The notes under the pieces were generated by a model. That model had not been told where the DNA came from. It searched no databases and worked only from the letters and a program-made list of their open reading frames with translations. Of a stretch of 24,646 nt of DNA, positions 1 to 7,092 are shown one piece after another; position 1 is the first letter of the stretch, and each line of letters opens with the position of its first letter. The stretch comes from Candidatus Aerophobota bacterium (GTDB taxonomy: Bacteria; Aerophobota; Aerophobia; Aerophobales; B47-G16): the NCBI GenBank assembly GCA_003648815.1, contig QMPZ01000008.1:1-24646 (forward strand). The letters are read 5' to 3'. Both the position numbers and the translations under genes were made by a program.

Positions 1-1021
1 CTTCCACTATTCTGCGAGCAGAAAGTCTTCCGATACCCGGAACTCTTATGAGCTCCTCAAAGTCAGCCTTGTTTATCTCTATGGGAAATCTATCCGGATT
101 TCTTAAGGCCCAGCCAAGCTTGGGGTCGTATTCCTGGGGAAGATTACCATCCTCATCAAAGGGAAGCTCCTGAGGAGTAAATCCGTATTTCCTCAACAGA
201 AAATCGGCCTGATAAAGTCTGAACTCACGAAGAGGCGGACAAGGGGGCACTCCTTCCAGAGGAGTTCCAATGATGGGCATGAAAGCACTATAATACACCC
301 GATGCAGCTTATACTCCTGGTAGAGCTTGCTTGAAAAACTCAATATCTCTCTGTCCGTCTCCCTGGCTGCTCCTACCACCAGCTGGGTGGTAATACCAGC
401 CCTTAAGGATTTTTCCCTGTTAAGCTGGGCAATTTTTCCCAGGCCAGAAAGAAGCTGTGAGGAAAAGTCCTTCGTAGGGGAAAGTTTGGTTAAATACTTC
501 GCGGAAGGTGCCTCCATATTTATGGAGAGCCTGTCAGCAAGACGGAATGCTTCTTCAATCAATGATTCGCTGGTGCCGGGCAATATCTTATAGTGAACAT
601 AGCCACGGTAGCCGTATTTGTAGCGAAGAAGATGTAAGGTCGTCAGCATTTTCTCCTCGGATCTGTCCGCAGACTCATAAATAGCAGAGGAAAGAAAAAG
701 TCCATCCACCACTCCCCTTTCATAATACTGGATGAAGAGTCGAGCAAGCTCTTGGGGAGAAAAGCTGACCCTCTTAAAGTCCCTGTCCTTGCGGTTGGCG
801 CAATAAAAACAGTTACCATCGCAGGCATTGTTTTGCAAGACCTTAAACAGTCTTACACAGCGACCTTTCTTCCCTACAGCCGGATAGATGAACTTAAATC
901 GCTGAAATTTTTTACCCTTTTTAGCGAAGATGGAGGGAAAACCGCTTACATCAAACTTAGCCACCTTTCCCAGAATTTTAAGTTTCTCCAGGGAAGAGGG
1001 TCTTTTAGCGATGAAAGCCAT
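1..1021 (-). CDS. Radical SAM protein with C-terminal HhH, DNA modification/repair type (partial)
   Basis: The frame opens at ATG 1021, about ten bases after the SD-like AAGGAGA, and runs without a stop off the left edge, giving about 340 residues with the C-terminus missing. The radical SAM cluster motif is C67-x3-C71-x2-C74, within NNACDGNCFYC. Near the cut end, INKADFEELIRVPGIGRLSARRI is split here as INKADFEELI then RVPGIGRLSAR, a helix-hairpin-helix signature of DNA-binding proteins. From memory this matches the family often labelled putative DNA modification/repair radical SAM protein, which is commonly linked to a uracil-DNA-glycosylase-like gene. That partner would lie beyond position 1. 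The reaction is not known to me. It diverges from the TGS GTPase gene. Family assignment is fairly sure; the function is inferred. Confidence 0.85.
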   Translation of the reverse strand, partial: MAFIAKRPSSLEKLKILGKVAKFDVSGFPSIFAKKGKKFQRFKFIYPAVGKKGRCVRLFKVLQNNACDGNCFYCANRKDRDFKRVSFSPQELARLFIQYYERGVVDGLFLSSAIYESADRSEEKMLTTLHLLRYKYGYRGYVHYKILPGTSESLIEEAFRLADRLSINMEAPSAKYLTKLSPTKDFSSQLLSGLGKIAQLNREKSLRAGITTQLVVGAARETDREILSFSSKLYQEYKLHRVYYSAFMPIIGTPLEGVPPCPPLREFRLYQADFLLRKYGFTPQELPFDEDGNLPQEYDPKLGWALRNPDRFPIEINKADFEELIRVPGIGRLSARRIVE

Positions 1022-1122
1022 TTATTTATCTCTCCTTAATGATAACACCGAAAGCCCAACCTGGCACCTCTAAGAAGCTGCATTAATCTACGGATGTGTT
1101 CCAACTTTACATTACTCCGTGT

Positions 1123-1151
1123 ATATTAGCAAAATTCTCTCCATTAATCAA
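1123..1151 (-). promoter_or_regulatory. Putative sigma70-type promoter of the radical SAM gene
   Basis: On the minus strand TTGATT (1151-1146) and TAATAT (1128-1123) are separated by 17 bases. The predicted start near 1116 leaves a leader of about 95 bases before ATG 1021. I recognise no riboswitch in that leader. Confidence 0.5.
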
Positions 1152-1173
1152 GGACGAATCTGAAAAACCACCC

Positions 1174-1201
1174 TTGACTTTTGTATTCCAGAAAATACAA
1201 T
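1174..1201 (+). promoter_or_regulatory. Putative sigma70-type promoter of the TGS GTPase
   Basis: TTGACT (1174-1179) and TACAAT (1196-1201) have a 16-base spacer. Transcription would start near 1208, only about 12 bases before ATG 1220. This excludes the upstream in-frame TTG at 1181 as the start codon, since it lies inside the promoter. Confidence 0.55.
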
Positions 1202-1219
1202 AACATTGGTGATGGAATT

Positions 1220-2200
1220 ATGCCAGCAAATCTTCCTCCACAATATTATGAGGCTGAACAAAGGTATAGGCTTGCCCAGACCGATCAGGAGAAGCTCACC
1301 ATTCTGCGCGAAATGCTGGCGATTATGCCCAAGCATAAGGGGACGGAAAAACTACAGGCGGAGCTTAAATCCAGAATTTCCAAGTTAAAAAAGGAGATGC
1401 AGAAAAAGCGTACCACGGGCAAGAGGGCTTACGGCTTCCATATACCAAAGCAGGGAGCCGGTCAGGTAGTACTTGTGGGAGCGCCCAATGCAGGAAAATC
1501 TCAGATTCTTCAAAGGCTAACTAATGTGCCCGTGGAAATTGCCCCTTACCCCTTTACCACGCGTAAGCCAGCAGTGGGAATGATGAACTTCGAGGACATC
1601 AAAATTCAACTGGTGGATACACCTCCTATAACAGTCGAGTTCGTGGAACCATATCTTCCTGGAATCATTAGAAACGCTGACCTTATCCTGCTTGTGGTGA
1701 ATCTGGGTAGCGATAGTGTCCTGGAGGAAACAGAGGAGGTAAGACAAAGGCTAAGCCAGTTCAAAATAAGCTTAGAAGTTGATGAGGAACAAGGAGAAGG
1801 ATGGGTGTACAAAAAGACGTTAATGGTAGGCAACAAAATCGATGTAGAAGGAGCGGATGAGCGTTTAGAGATATTGGGCGAGTTATACGGGGAAAAATTT
1901 CCCATATCTTGCATCTCAGCTAAGGAAAAAAGGGGATTAAATGAGCTAAAAAAGAAGATCTATAAAGCCCTGGACATTATCAGAGTCTACACCAAACAAC
2001 CTGGAAAACCTCCGGATCGAGATGACCCCATAGTGCTCAAGAAGGGAAGTACTGTTATTGATGCGGCAGCAGCCATTCACAAGGAATTCGCCTCTAAATT
2101 AAAGTACGCCAGAATATGGGATGGAGATAAGCTCAAAGGCCAGAGGGTGGAAAGGGATGGCCTCTTGAAAGAAGGAGATATCCTGGAGTTTCACGTGTAA
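1220..2200 (+). CDS. TGS domain-containing GTPase (Obg/DRG-like)
   Basis: A protein of 326 residues. The N-terminal 80 or so residues are helical and charged. The G domain follows with P-loop GAPNAGKS (87-94), DTPP (133-136), NKID (205-208) and SAK (233-235). A C-terminal TGS domain spans roughly 260-326, ending in a GDILEFHV beta strand. TGS GTPases of the DRG/Obg group are usually ribosome- or RNA-associated; the exact role here is unknown. ATG 1220 is chosen because the SD-like GGTGATGG (1208-1215) lies just upstream and an in-frame TTG at 1181 falls within the promoter. The layout, with a helical extension before the G domain and TGS after it, resembles archaeal and eukaryotic DRG proteins more than bacterial ObgE. 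It stands alone, with no obvious terminator after it. Confidence 0.9.
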   Translation: MPANLPPQYYEAEQRYRLAQTDQEKLTILREMLAIMPKHKGTEKLQAELKSRISKLKKEMQKKRTTGKRAYGFHIPKQGAGQVVLVGAPNAGKSQILQRLTNVPVEIAPYPFTTRKPAVGMMNFEDIKIQLVDTPPITVEFVEPYLPGIIRNADLILLVVNLGSDSVLEETEEVRQRLSQFKISLEVDEEQGEGWVYKKTLMVGNKIDVEGADERLEILGELYGEKFPISCISAKEKRGLNELKKKIYKALDIIRVYTKQPGKPPDRDDPIVLKKGSTVIDAAAAIHKEFASKLKYARIWDGDKLKGQRVERDGLLKEGDILEFHV

Positions 2201-2492
2201 TTTTGCCCATCCCTTTCGGGAAGACAGTGGCATTCACTTCTCCCCTCTTCACCCCACATCGAGCTTGCTCGATCTCCACCACATTCCCATCCACCAATGT
2301 GTCTTTCCTCACCTGCCAGGTTAACCTCAGGTAGCTACGCTGATAGCAAGCAGGACAGGTGATGATGGGATTGTTAACTCCCACCTGCAGGCGCTGGATA
2401 AAATGATAGCCGCACTGGCACCTTACCGGAAGGTCAATGGTGAAGGTAATCTTTCCTTCAACTGTCCTGTGATGTTTAACTCTTACCTTCAA
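2133..2492 (-). CDS. Possible small zinc-ribbon protein
   Basis: The frame starts at TTG 2492 and encodes 119 residues. An in-frame TAA lies four codons upstream, so no earlier start exists. C25-x-C27 and C46-P-A-C49 sit between short beta-like stretches, as expected for a zinc ribbon, and C79 follows. It lies 42 bases downstream of the aminotransferase on the same strand and could be its last operon gene. Against it: no Shine-Dalgarno site precedes the TTG, and its last 68 bases overlap the 3' end of the convergent GTPase gene, where the translation looks low in complexity. If it is not real, 2201-2534 is a non-coding stretch between convergent genes holding a 16-base palindrome at 2258-2273. 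Confidence 0.42.
   Translation of the reverse strand: MKVRVKHHRTVEGKITFTIDLPVRCQCGYHFIQRLQVGVNNPIITCPACYQRSYLRLTWQVRKDTLVDGNVVEIEQARCGVKRGEVNATVFPKGMGKITRETPGYLLLSRGHPFPPSGL
2258..2273. repeat. Short perfect inverted repeat
   Basis: ATCGAGC and GCTCGAT form 7-base arms around a 2-base centre. No T-run follows on either strand, so it is not a canonical terminator. It lies within the doubtful zinc-ribbon frame between convergent genes. Confidence 0.5.
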
Positions 2493-2534
2493 TGGAGGAA
2501 CTTATGAAGTTAAAATATCACTTCGAATTTCCCT

Positions 2535-3722
2535 CTAAGTTTCCTTAAATACCTTTAAGATAGTATCGATAACATATTCAACATCTTCCCTTTCCATGGA
2601 TTGATACAAGGGGATACTAATTTGCCTTCGATAAAATTCTTCAGCATATGGACAGATCCCTTTCTTATATCCTAACCTTTGATAATAGGGCTGCCAATAA
2701 ATGGGGATGTAATGCACCTGAACACCTAATCCTTTTTTCCTTAACTTTGTAAAAATTTTTCCTTTTTTATCTTTATATTTAGATTTCAATTTGATGGGAT
2801 ACAGGTGCCATGAAGATTTAGCATAATGCCTTTCCACTGGTAAGTCGAAAAAGTCATTGTCTTTGAATGCCTCCTTATAAATTTGTGCTATTTTTCTTCT
2901 TCTTTGAATAAATTTATCCAGTTTCTTTAATTGAGACATTCCTAAGGCACACTGCATATCAGTTAATCTGTAATTGTAGCCTAAAAGCTGCATCTCATAA
3001 TACCAGTCTCCGGGAATAGAACCAAGATCAATCTTGAACTCGGCCTTGTCCTTTGTCACTCCATGCTGTCTAAACATCACAAGTTTTTTATAATATTCTT
3101 CATTATTTGTTAAAACTGCTCCCCCTTCACCTGTTGTTATTGACTTTACGGGATGAAAGCTAAAAACAGTCATATCAGAATGAGCGCAGCTTCCCACCTT
3201 TATCCACCTGTCGAGTTGGGATTCACACCTGTATTCTGCACCCAATGCATGACAGGCATCCTCTATTATCGCTAAGTTGTGCTTTTTAGCGATCCTTGCT
3301 ATTTTCTCTAAGTCTACTGGATGCCCACCATAGTCCACCGGAACAATTGCTCTCGTCTTCCCTGTAATCGCCTTTTCTATCAGGTCAGGATTGATATTTC
3401 CGGTATCCTCTTCGATATCCACAAACACAGGACGAGCATGGAGGAACAAGGCTGCATTTGCGGTGGACAAAAAGGTAATGGGTGAGGTTATTATCTCATC
3501 ACCTTCCTTGATGCCCATGACGAAATAAGCAGCATGAAGGGCTGCCGTTCCTGAGGAAAAGACCATGGCATATTTTGCGCCGCAATACTTAGCAAGCTCT
3601 TTTTCAAATTCACTCACCTTCGAGCCCTGAGTGATCCAATCGCTCTTTAAAACTTTCACCACCTCTTCGATATCCTTTTCATCTATCCATTGACGTCCGT
3701 AAGGAAGGTAGTTTCTTTGCAT
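2535..3722 (-). CDS. DegT/DnrJ/EryC1/StrS aminotransferase, PseC-like
   Basis: A 395-residue PLP-dependent sugar-nucleotide aminotransferase. SSGTAALHAA (56-65) forms the phosphate-binding loop, IIEDACHALG (152-161) holds the PLP-nitrogen aspartate D155, and FSFHPVKSITTGEGG (188-202) carries the Schiff-base lysine K193. The N-terminus (LPYGRQWIDEKDIEEVVKVL, 6-25) and the HPVKSITTGEGG context resemble PseC, which aminates C4 of a UDP-4-keto-6-deoxy sugar. It is the third gene of the sugar operon, 11 bases after the SDR gene, so the 4-keto substrate probably comes from the dehydratase encoded first. The family is certain. The PseC subtype and the final sugar (pseudaminic acid, bacillosamine or other) are inference, because the later biosynthetic genes are absent. 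Confidence 0.92.
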   Translation of the reverse strand: MQRNYLPYGRQWIDEKDIEEVVKVLKSDWITQGSKVSEFEKELAKYCGAKYAMVFSSGTAALHAAYFVMGIKEGDEIITSPITFLSTANAALFLHARPVFVDIEEDTGNINPDLIEKAITGKTRAIVPVDYGGHPVDLEKIARIAKKHNLAIIEDACHALGAEYRCESQLDRWIKVGSCAHSDMTVFSFHPVKSITTGEGGAVLTNNEEYYKKLVMFRQHGVTKDKAEFKIDLGSIPGDWYYEMQLLGYNYRLTDMQCALGMSQLKKLDKFIQRRRKIAQIYKEAFKDNDFFDLPVERHYAKSSWHLYPIKLKSKYKDKKGKIFTKLRKKGLGVQVHYIPIYWQPYYQRLGYKKGICPYAEEFYRRQISIPLYQSMEREDVEYVIDTILKVFKET

Positions 3723-3733
3723 TTTGGGATACC

Positions 3734-4711
3734 CTAATAGATCCTATAATTTGTTGTTTTGGTAAGATAAGCTTCTCCACTACGATTTATCCACTCCTTG
3801 GTCCTTTCTATCCCTTCCCTTAAAGAGGTGGCCGGTTTCCAGTTTAAGAGCCTTTTGGCCTTGCTGTGGTCGCAGATGAGTTTTGGAATCTCGCTTTGCG
3901 GATGAATATGAGGGACGTGCTTGATCTTTTGGGAATCGTCAGCTATTAGCTCAGCTAAATGATTTATGGAGATATCCCTTCCGGTTCCTATGTTTATGAT
4001 TTCCCCCCACACCCTGCTGGATAAGGCTGTCCTTACTATTGCCTCGGCGCAGTCCTCCACGTATAAGAAGTCGCGAGTCTGTGTCCCCCTGCCGTAGACT
4101 TTCAAGACTTCCCCCTTTAGAGTTCGCAAGATGAATATGGAAATTACCCCGCCCTCACTGTCTGTCCTTTGGAAGGGACCATAGGTATTAAATGGACGAA
4201 GAATAGCTACAGGCAGTCCATATCCGTGATAATAGGATAAAGCCAGGTTTTCGGCAGCTAATTTTGTGGCAGCATAGGGGGAGAGTGGACAGACGGGATG
4301 ATCCTCATCGATGGGTTTACCATCCCTTGCTTTTTTGTAAACCATGCATGTACTTATCAGTACCACTTTCGTATCCTTCTTCCTCGCCTCCTCTAAGATG
4401 TTAAAGGTTCCCCTTACGTTTACCTCAAAGCATTCCTCAGGATTGATGAGGCTCTCCTGCACGTTGATGGCAGCCGCAAGGTGAAGACAGGCGTCGAAGT
4501 CCAACTCGAATAGTTCTTCAACAAGGCCCCTCTGGAGGATGTCCCCCTCTACGAAATTAAAACGAGGGTCTTTCTCGAATTCAAAGATATTGTCTTTCCT
4601 TCCACTGGAGAGGTTATCCAGCACCCAGACATCACATTCCCTTCCAAGTAAATATTTCACCACCCATCTCCCTATAAATCCCGCTCCTCCGGTGACCAGA
4701 ACTTTCATCAT
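3734..4711 (-). CDS. NAD-dependent epimerase/dehydratase (extended SDR)
   Basis: A 325-residue Rossmann-fold enzyme. The NAD site is GGAGFIG (8-14), D32 follows beta-2 as the ribose-binding acid, and the catalytic set is T121 (in ISTCMVY) with Y146-x3-K150 (SPYAATK). RPFNTYGPFQ and DFLYVEDCAEA are standard for the extended SDR sugar-nucleotide group that includes UDP-glucose 4-epimerase and dTDP-glucose dehydratase. The first ATG of an ATGATG pair overlaps the TGA of the upstream gene, indicating translational coupling; the second ATG (4708) is an equally possible start. It probably epimerises or dehydrates a nucleotide sugar in the same pathway. I cannot decide the substrate. Confidence 0.9.
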   Translation of the reverse strand: MMKVLVTGGAGFIGRWVVKYLLGRECDVWVLDNLSSGRKDNIFEFEKDPRFNFVEGDILQRGLVEELFELDFDACLHLAAAINVQESLINPEECFEVNVRGTFNILEEARKKDTKVVLISTCMVYKKARDGKPIDEDHPVCPLSPYAATKLAAENLALSYYHGYGLPVAILRPFNTYGPFQRTDSEGGVISIFILRTLKGEVLKVYGRGTQTRDFLYVEDCAEAIVRTALSSRVWGEIINIGTGRDISINHLAELIADDSQKIKHVPHIHPQSEIPKLICDHSKAKRLLNWKPATSLREGIERTKEWINRSGEAYLTKTTNYRIY

Positions 4712-5982
4712 ATTAACCTCTCCTCTTGCAGAAGTCTCCTAATTTCGTCCCTGCTCAAAAAAGGTCCTCTTTCCGAGGTATAGTGATTGTCTCCTTTGGG
4801 AATATAGGCATCAGGATAAAGATACTTATCTTCTCCAGCCTCCCTTAGTAGAGGCAGTATTATGTACATATCATCTCTTTCCAGGGACCTTGTTTCCTCA
4901 TCCTTAGTCATTAGCTCCTCATAGAGTTTCTCTCCCGGCCTGATGCCAATTTCTTTTATGTTGGTGTGAAGGCCAAGCGAGTCCTTTATCACCTCCACCA
5001 AATCCATAATCCTGATCATCGGCATCTTTGGGACAAAGACTTCCCCTCCCTTGGCCAAATAAACGGCCTTGAAGATAAACTCCGCTGCTTCCTTCAACGA
5101 CATTATAAACCTGGTCATCCTTTTACTGGTCAAGGTAATCGGCTTTCCGTTCATCAGCTGATTTTTAAACAGAGGAATAACTGAACCCCTTGAGCCCAGG
5201 ACGTTTCCGAACCTGACGCTGGCAAATATCGTCCGACGCCTTCCCTTATAAAAGTTGGCAGCGGTGAAAAGTTTTTCGGCTACAAGTTTTGTTGCCCCCA
5301 TAGTGCTGACGGGGTTCACAGCTTTGTCCGTTGAGGCAAAGATGACCTTTTCCGCATTCACCTTCAAAGCAGCGTTTATCACGTTTTGAGAGCCGTATAC
5401 ATTGGTATTTATCGCTTCAAAGGGATTGTATTCACAGGAGCCAACATGTTTTAAGGCGGCTAAGTGAAAGACTATATCTACCTCCTCCATGGCCATCTCC
5501 AGCCTTCTGAGATCTCTTACATCTCCAATGAAATACCTTATGTTTTTTACCTGGCCAAGTTCTTCTTGCATATGAAACTGCTTTGTCTCATCCCTGCTGT
5601 AAATGCGAATCACCGAAGGATTCAAGGGGAGAAGTCTTCGGGTAATTTCCCTTCCCACTGTTCCCGTTCCTCCGGTAATCAGTATTTTTTTCCCCCGGAA
5701 ATAATTTCCCTTTCTCAAAGAACGTTCTTCCTCCTCATCCCTGATGTTCCCATCACCTTTGAGAATTCTCTTGGCTCCCTTTATGGTATATCCTCTTTCC
5801 TTCAAGAGCTCTTTAATCCTTAGCAGCTTTTTTAAGTCTTCATCGCTATATCTTCTGTGTCCTCCTTTGCTCCTGTATGGCTTGAGGAAACTGCCAAATT
5901 CCCTTTCCCAGTATCTTAAGGTATGTTCCTTTAATCCTGTCCTGTGGCACAATTCCCCTATGGTTAAGAAACCATTCTTCAT
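4708..5982 (-). CDS. MerR-type DNA-binding domain fused to UDP-sugar 4,6-dehydratase (PseB/CapD family)
   Basis: ATG 5982 follows AGAGGTGAGGG with good spacing; a GTG at 5994 would add four residues, and I number from that GTG. Residues 9-80 form a full MerR helix-turn-helix and wing (TIGELCHRTG, LRYWEREFG, GGHRRYSDEDL, ERGYTIKGAKRIL). A charged linker (81-100) leads to a soluble dehydratase with NAD motif GGTGTVG (108-114), HLAALKHV (177-184), the active-site STDKAVNP (221-228), M232-GAT-K236, and RFGNVLGSRGS (261-271). Methionine replaces the usual catalytic Tyr, as in Met-type members such as PglF and WbpM. There are no membrane segments. The enzyme should make a 4-keto-6-deoxy UDP-sugar for the downstream aminotransferase. 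The DNA-binding head suggests it also regulates transcription, perhaps its own operon. The frame is continuous, so this is a genuine fusion in the sequence given. Confidence 0.9.
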   Translation of the reverse strand: MKNGFLTIGELCHRTGLKEHTLRYWEREFGSFLKPYRSKGGHRRYSDEDLKKLLRIKELLKERGYTIKGAKRILKGDGNIRDEEEERSLRKGNYFRGKKILITGGTGTVGREITRRLLPLNPSVIRIYSRDETKQFHMQEELGQVKNIRYFIGDVRDLRRLEMAMEEVDIVFHLAALKHVGSCEYNPFEAINTNVYGSQNVINAALKVNAEKVIFASTDKAVNPVSTMGATKLVAEKLFTAANFYKGRRRTIFASVRFGNVLGSRGSVIPLFKNQLMNGKPITLTSKRMTRFIMSLKEAAEFIFKAVYLAKGGEVFVPKMPMIRIMDLVEVIKDSLGLHTNIKEIGIRPGEKLYEELMTKDEETRSLERDDMYIILPLLREAGEDKYLYPDAYIPKGDNHYTSERGPFLSRDEIRRLLQEERLI

Positions 5983-6018
5983 TTTTGCCCTCACCTCTCA
6001 CATTTCCGCATCTCACCT
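5983..6018 (-). repeat. Three GTGAG direct repeats in the leader of the MerR-dehydratase gene
   Basis: Read on the minus strand the leader holds GGTGAGA, TGTGAGA and GGTGAGG within about 30 bases, ending next to ATG 5982. The last copy doubles as the ribosome-binding site. They could be operator half-sites or chance. Confidence 0.3.
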
Positions 6019-6020
6019 AT

Positions 6021-6050
6021 ATTATCGACAGAATGGACAAAATGCTTTAA
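6021..6050 (-). promoter_or_regulatory. Weak candidate promoter of the sugar operon
   Basis: On the minus strand GATAAT (6026-6021) is a good -10 element, preceded after 18 bases by a poor -35 element TTAAAG (6050-6045). A weak -35 with a slightly long spacer is what MerR-activated promoters often show, but 18 bases is within the ordinary range. Confidence 0.3.
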
Positions 6051-6101
6051 CTTTATTAGGCAAAATTTATACCAAATTATATTTTTGACTTCAACAAAGA
6101 T

Positions 6102-6129
6102 TTGACATTTACCCCTGAACTTATATCCT
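6102..6129 (+). promoter_or_regulatory. Putative promoter of the homocysteine methyltransferase gene
   Basis: A perfect TTGACA (6102-6107) is followed by TATCCT (6124-6129) after 16 bases. The leader to the TTG start at 6158 is short. I see no SAM or cobalamin riboswitch in this 175-base divergent region. Confidence 0.45.
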
Positions 6130-6157
6130 AAGAGGAATAATCTACAAGGAGGCAAGC

Positions 6158-7075
6158 TTGAAAAATTGGAAAGATAACCTGCTTTCTAAGGGGTTTTTAA
6201 TCGCAGATGGAGCATGGGGGACGGAGATGATGAAACGGGGTTTATCCAGTGGGGAGTGCGCAGAGCTGTGGAATCTGAACCGACCCGATGATGTTCGAGC
6301 AATTGCCAGAGCTTATCGCGAAGCTGGGGCGAACATCATATTGACCAACACCTTTGGAGCAAGTCCCATCAAATTAAAAAGGGCAGGCGTCTTGCATCTG
6401 GTAGGCGAGATAAACAGAAGAGGAGTGGAGCTGTCCAGGGAGGTAGCTGGAGATTCCCTGGTATTTGCCTCCATCGGCCCCACAGGCGAGTTTATGCGGC
6501 CCCTGGGCACGCTCACGGAGGATGAGATGATTGCCTGCTTTGCAGAACAAGTCAGAGCCTTTGTGGAAGGGGGAGCTGATGGGGTGATCATTGAGACGAT
6601 GTCAGACCTTAACGAGGCGAAATGTGCCGTAAAGGCCGTTAAGGAAAATTCTGCGCTTACCATAGCTGTATCCATGACCTTTAGCAGAACAAAGGCGGGT
6701 TTTGCCACCATGATGGGGATAACTCCGGAGCAGGCAGCTGTCGAGCTGGAAAAGACCGGTGCAGATATTGTAGGGTCAAACTGTGGTTCAGGAATTGAGG
6801 ACATAATAGAGGTCATACGTATCATGCGCTCAGCTACTTCCCTTCCCTTATGGGCAAAGCCAAATGCAGGTGTCCCCCAGCTGGAGGAGGGAAGGCCTGT
6901 TTACAAGCAAAGTCCTGAGGAAATGGCAAGCTTCGTTCCTGAGCTGATAAAAGCAGGGGCAAACATCATCGGCGGCTGTTGTGGCACCACACCTCAACAT
7001 ATAAAGCTGATTGTAGAAAAAAGCCGAAGCTGTGCGGACATAGCTCGCAGATATCTTACCCATCTCAAGCTCTAA
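6158..7075 (+). CDS. Homocysteine S-methyltransferase domain protein (MetH N-terminal type)
   Basis: A 305-residue barrel protein corresponding only to the homocysteine-binding module of methionine synthase. DGAWGTEM (17-24), TNTFGA (63-68), and the zinc ligands C209 (in GSNCGSG) and C274-C275 (in GGCCGTT) are intact, so it should activate homocysteine thiolate. It lacks the pterin-, cobalamin- and AdoMet-binding modules of full MetH, so it must receive methyl groups from a separate corrinoid protein, S-methylmethionine or another donor. The TTG start is set by AAGGAGG (6146-6152) five bases upstream. It faces the UroD-superfamily operon tail to tail with only 17 bases between them. A split methionine synthase is the likely role; the methyl donor cannot be read here. 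Confidence 0.9.
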   Translation: MKNWKDNLLSKGFLIADGAWGTEMMKRGLSSGECAELWNLNRPDDVRAIARAYREAGANIILTNTFGASPIKLKRAGVLHLVGEINRRGVELSREVAGDSLVFASIGPTGEFMRPLGTLTEDEMIACFAEQVRAFVEGGADGVIIETMSDLNEAKCAVKAVKENSALTIAVSMTFSRTKAGFATMMGITPEQAAVELEKTGADIVGSNCGSGIEDIIEVIRIMRSATSLPLWAKPNAGVPQLEEGRPVYKQSPEEMASFVPELIKAGANIIGGCCGTTPQHIKLIVEKSRSCADIARRYLTHLKL

Positions 7076-7092
7076 CTTGTTTTCAAATTTTC

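Noticed and set aside
2205..2225. CCC-TTTC-GGG hairpin after the GTPase gene as a terminator
   Set aside because: The stem is only four base pairs and no T-run follows.
5995..6157. A SAM or cobalamin riboswitch before the homocysteine methyltransferase gene
   Set aside because: The leader from the predicted promoter to TTG 6158 is under 30 bases, too short, and no conserved riboswitch core is seen.
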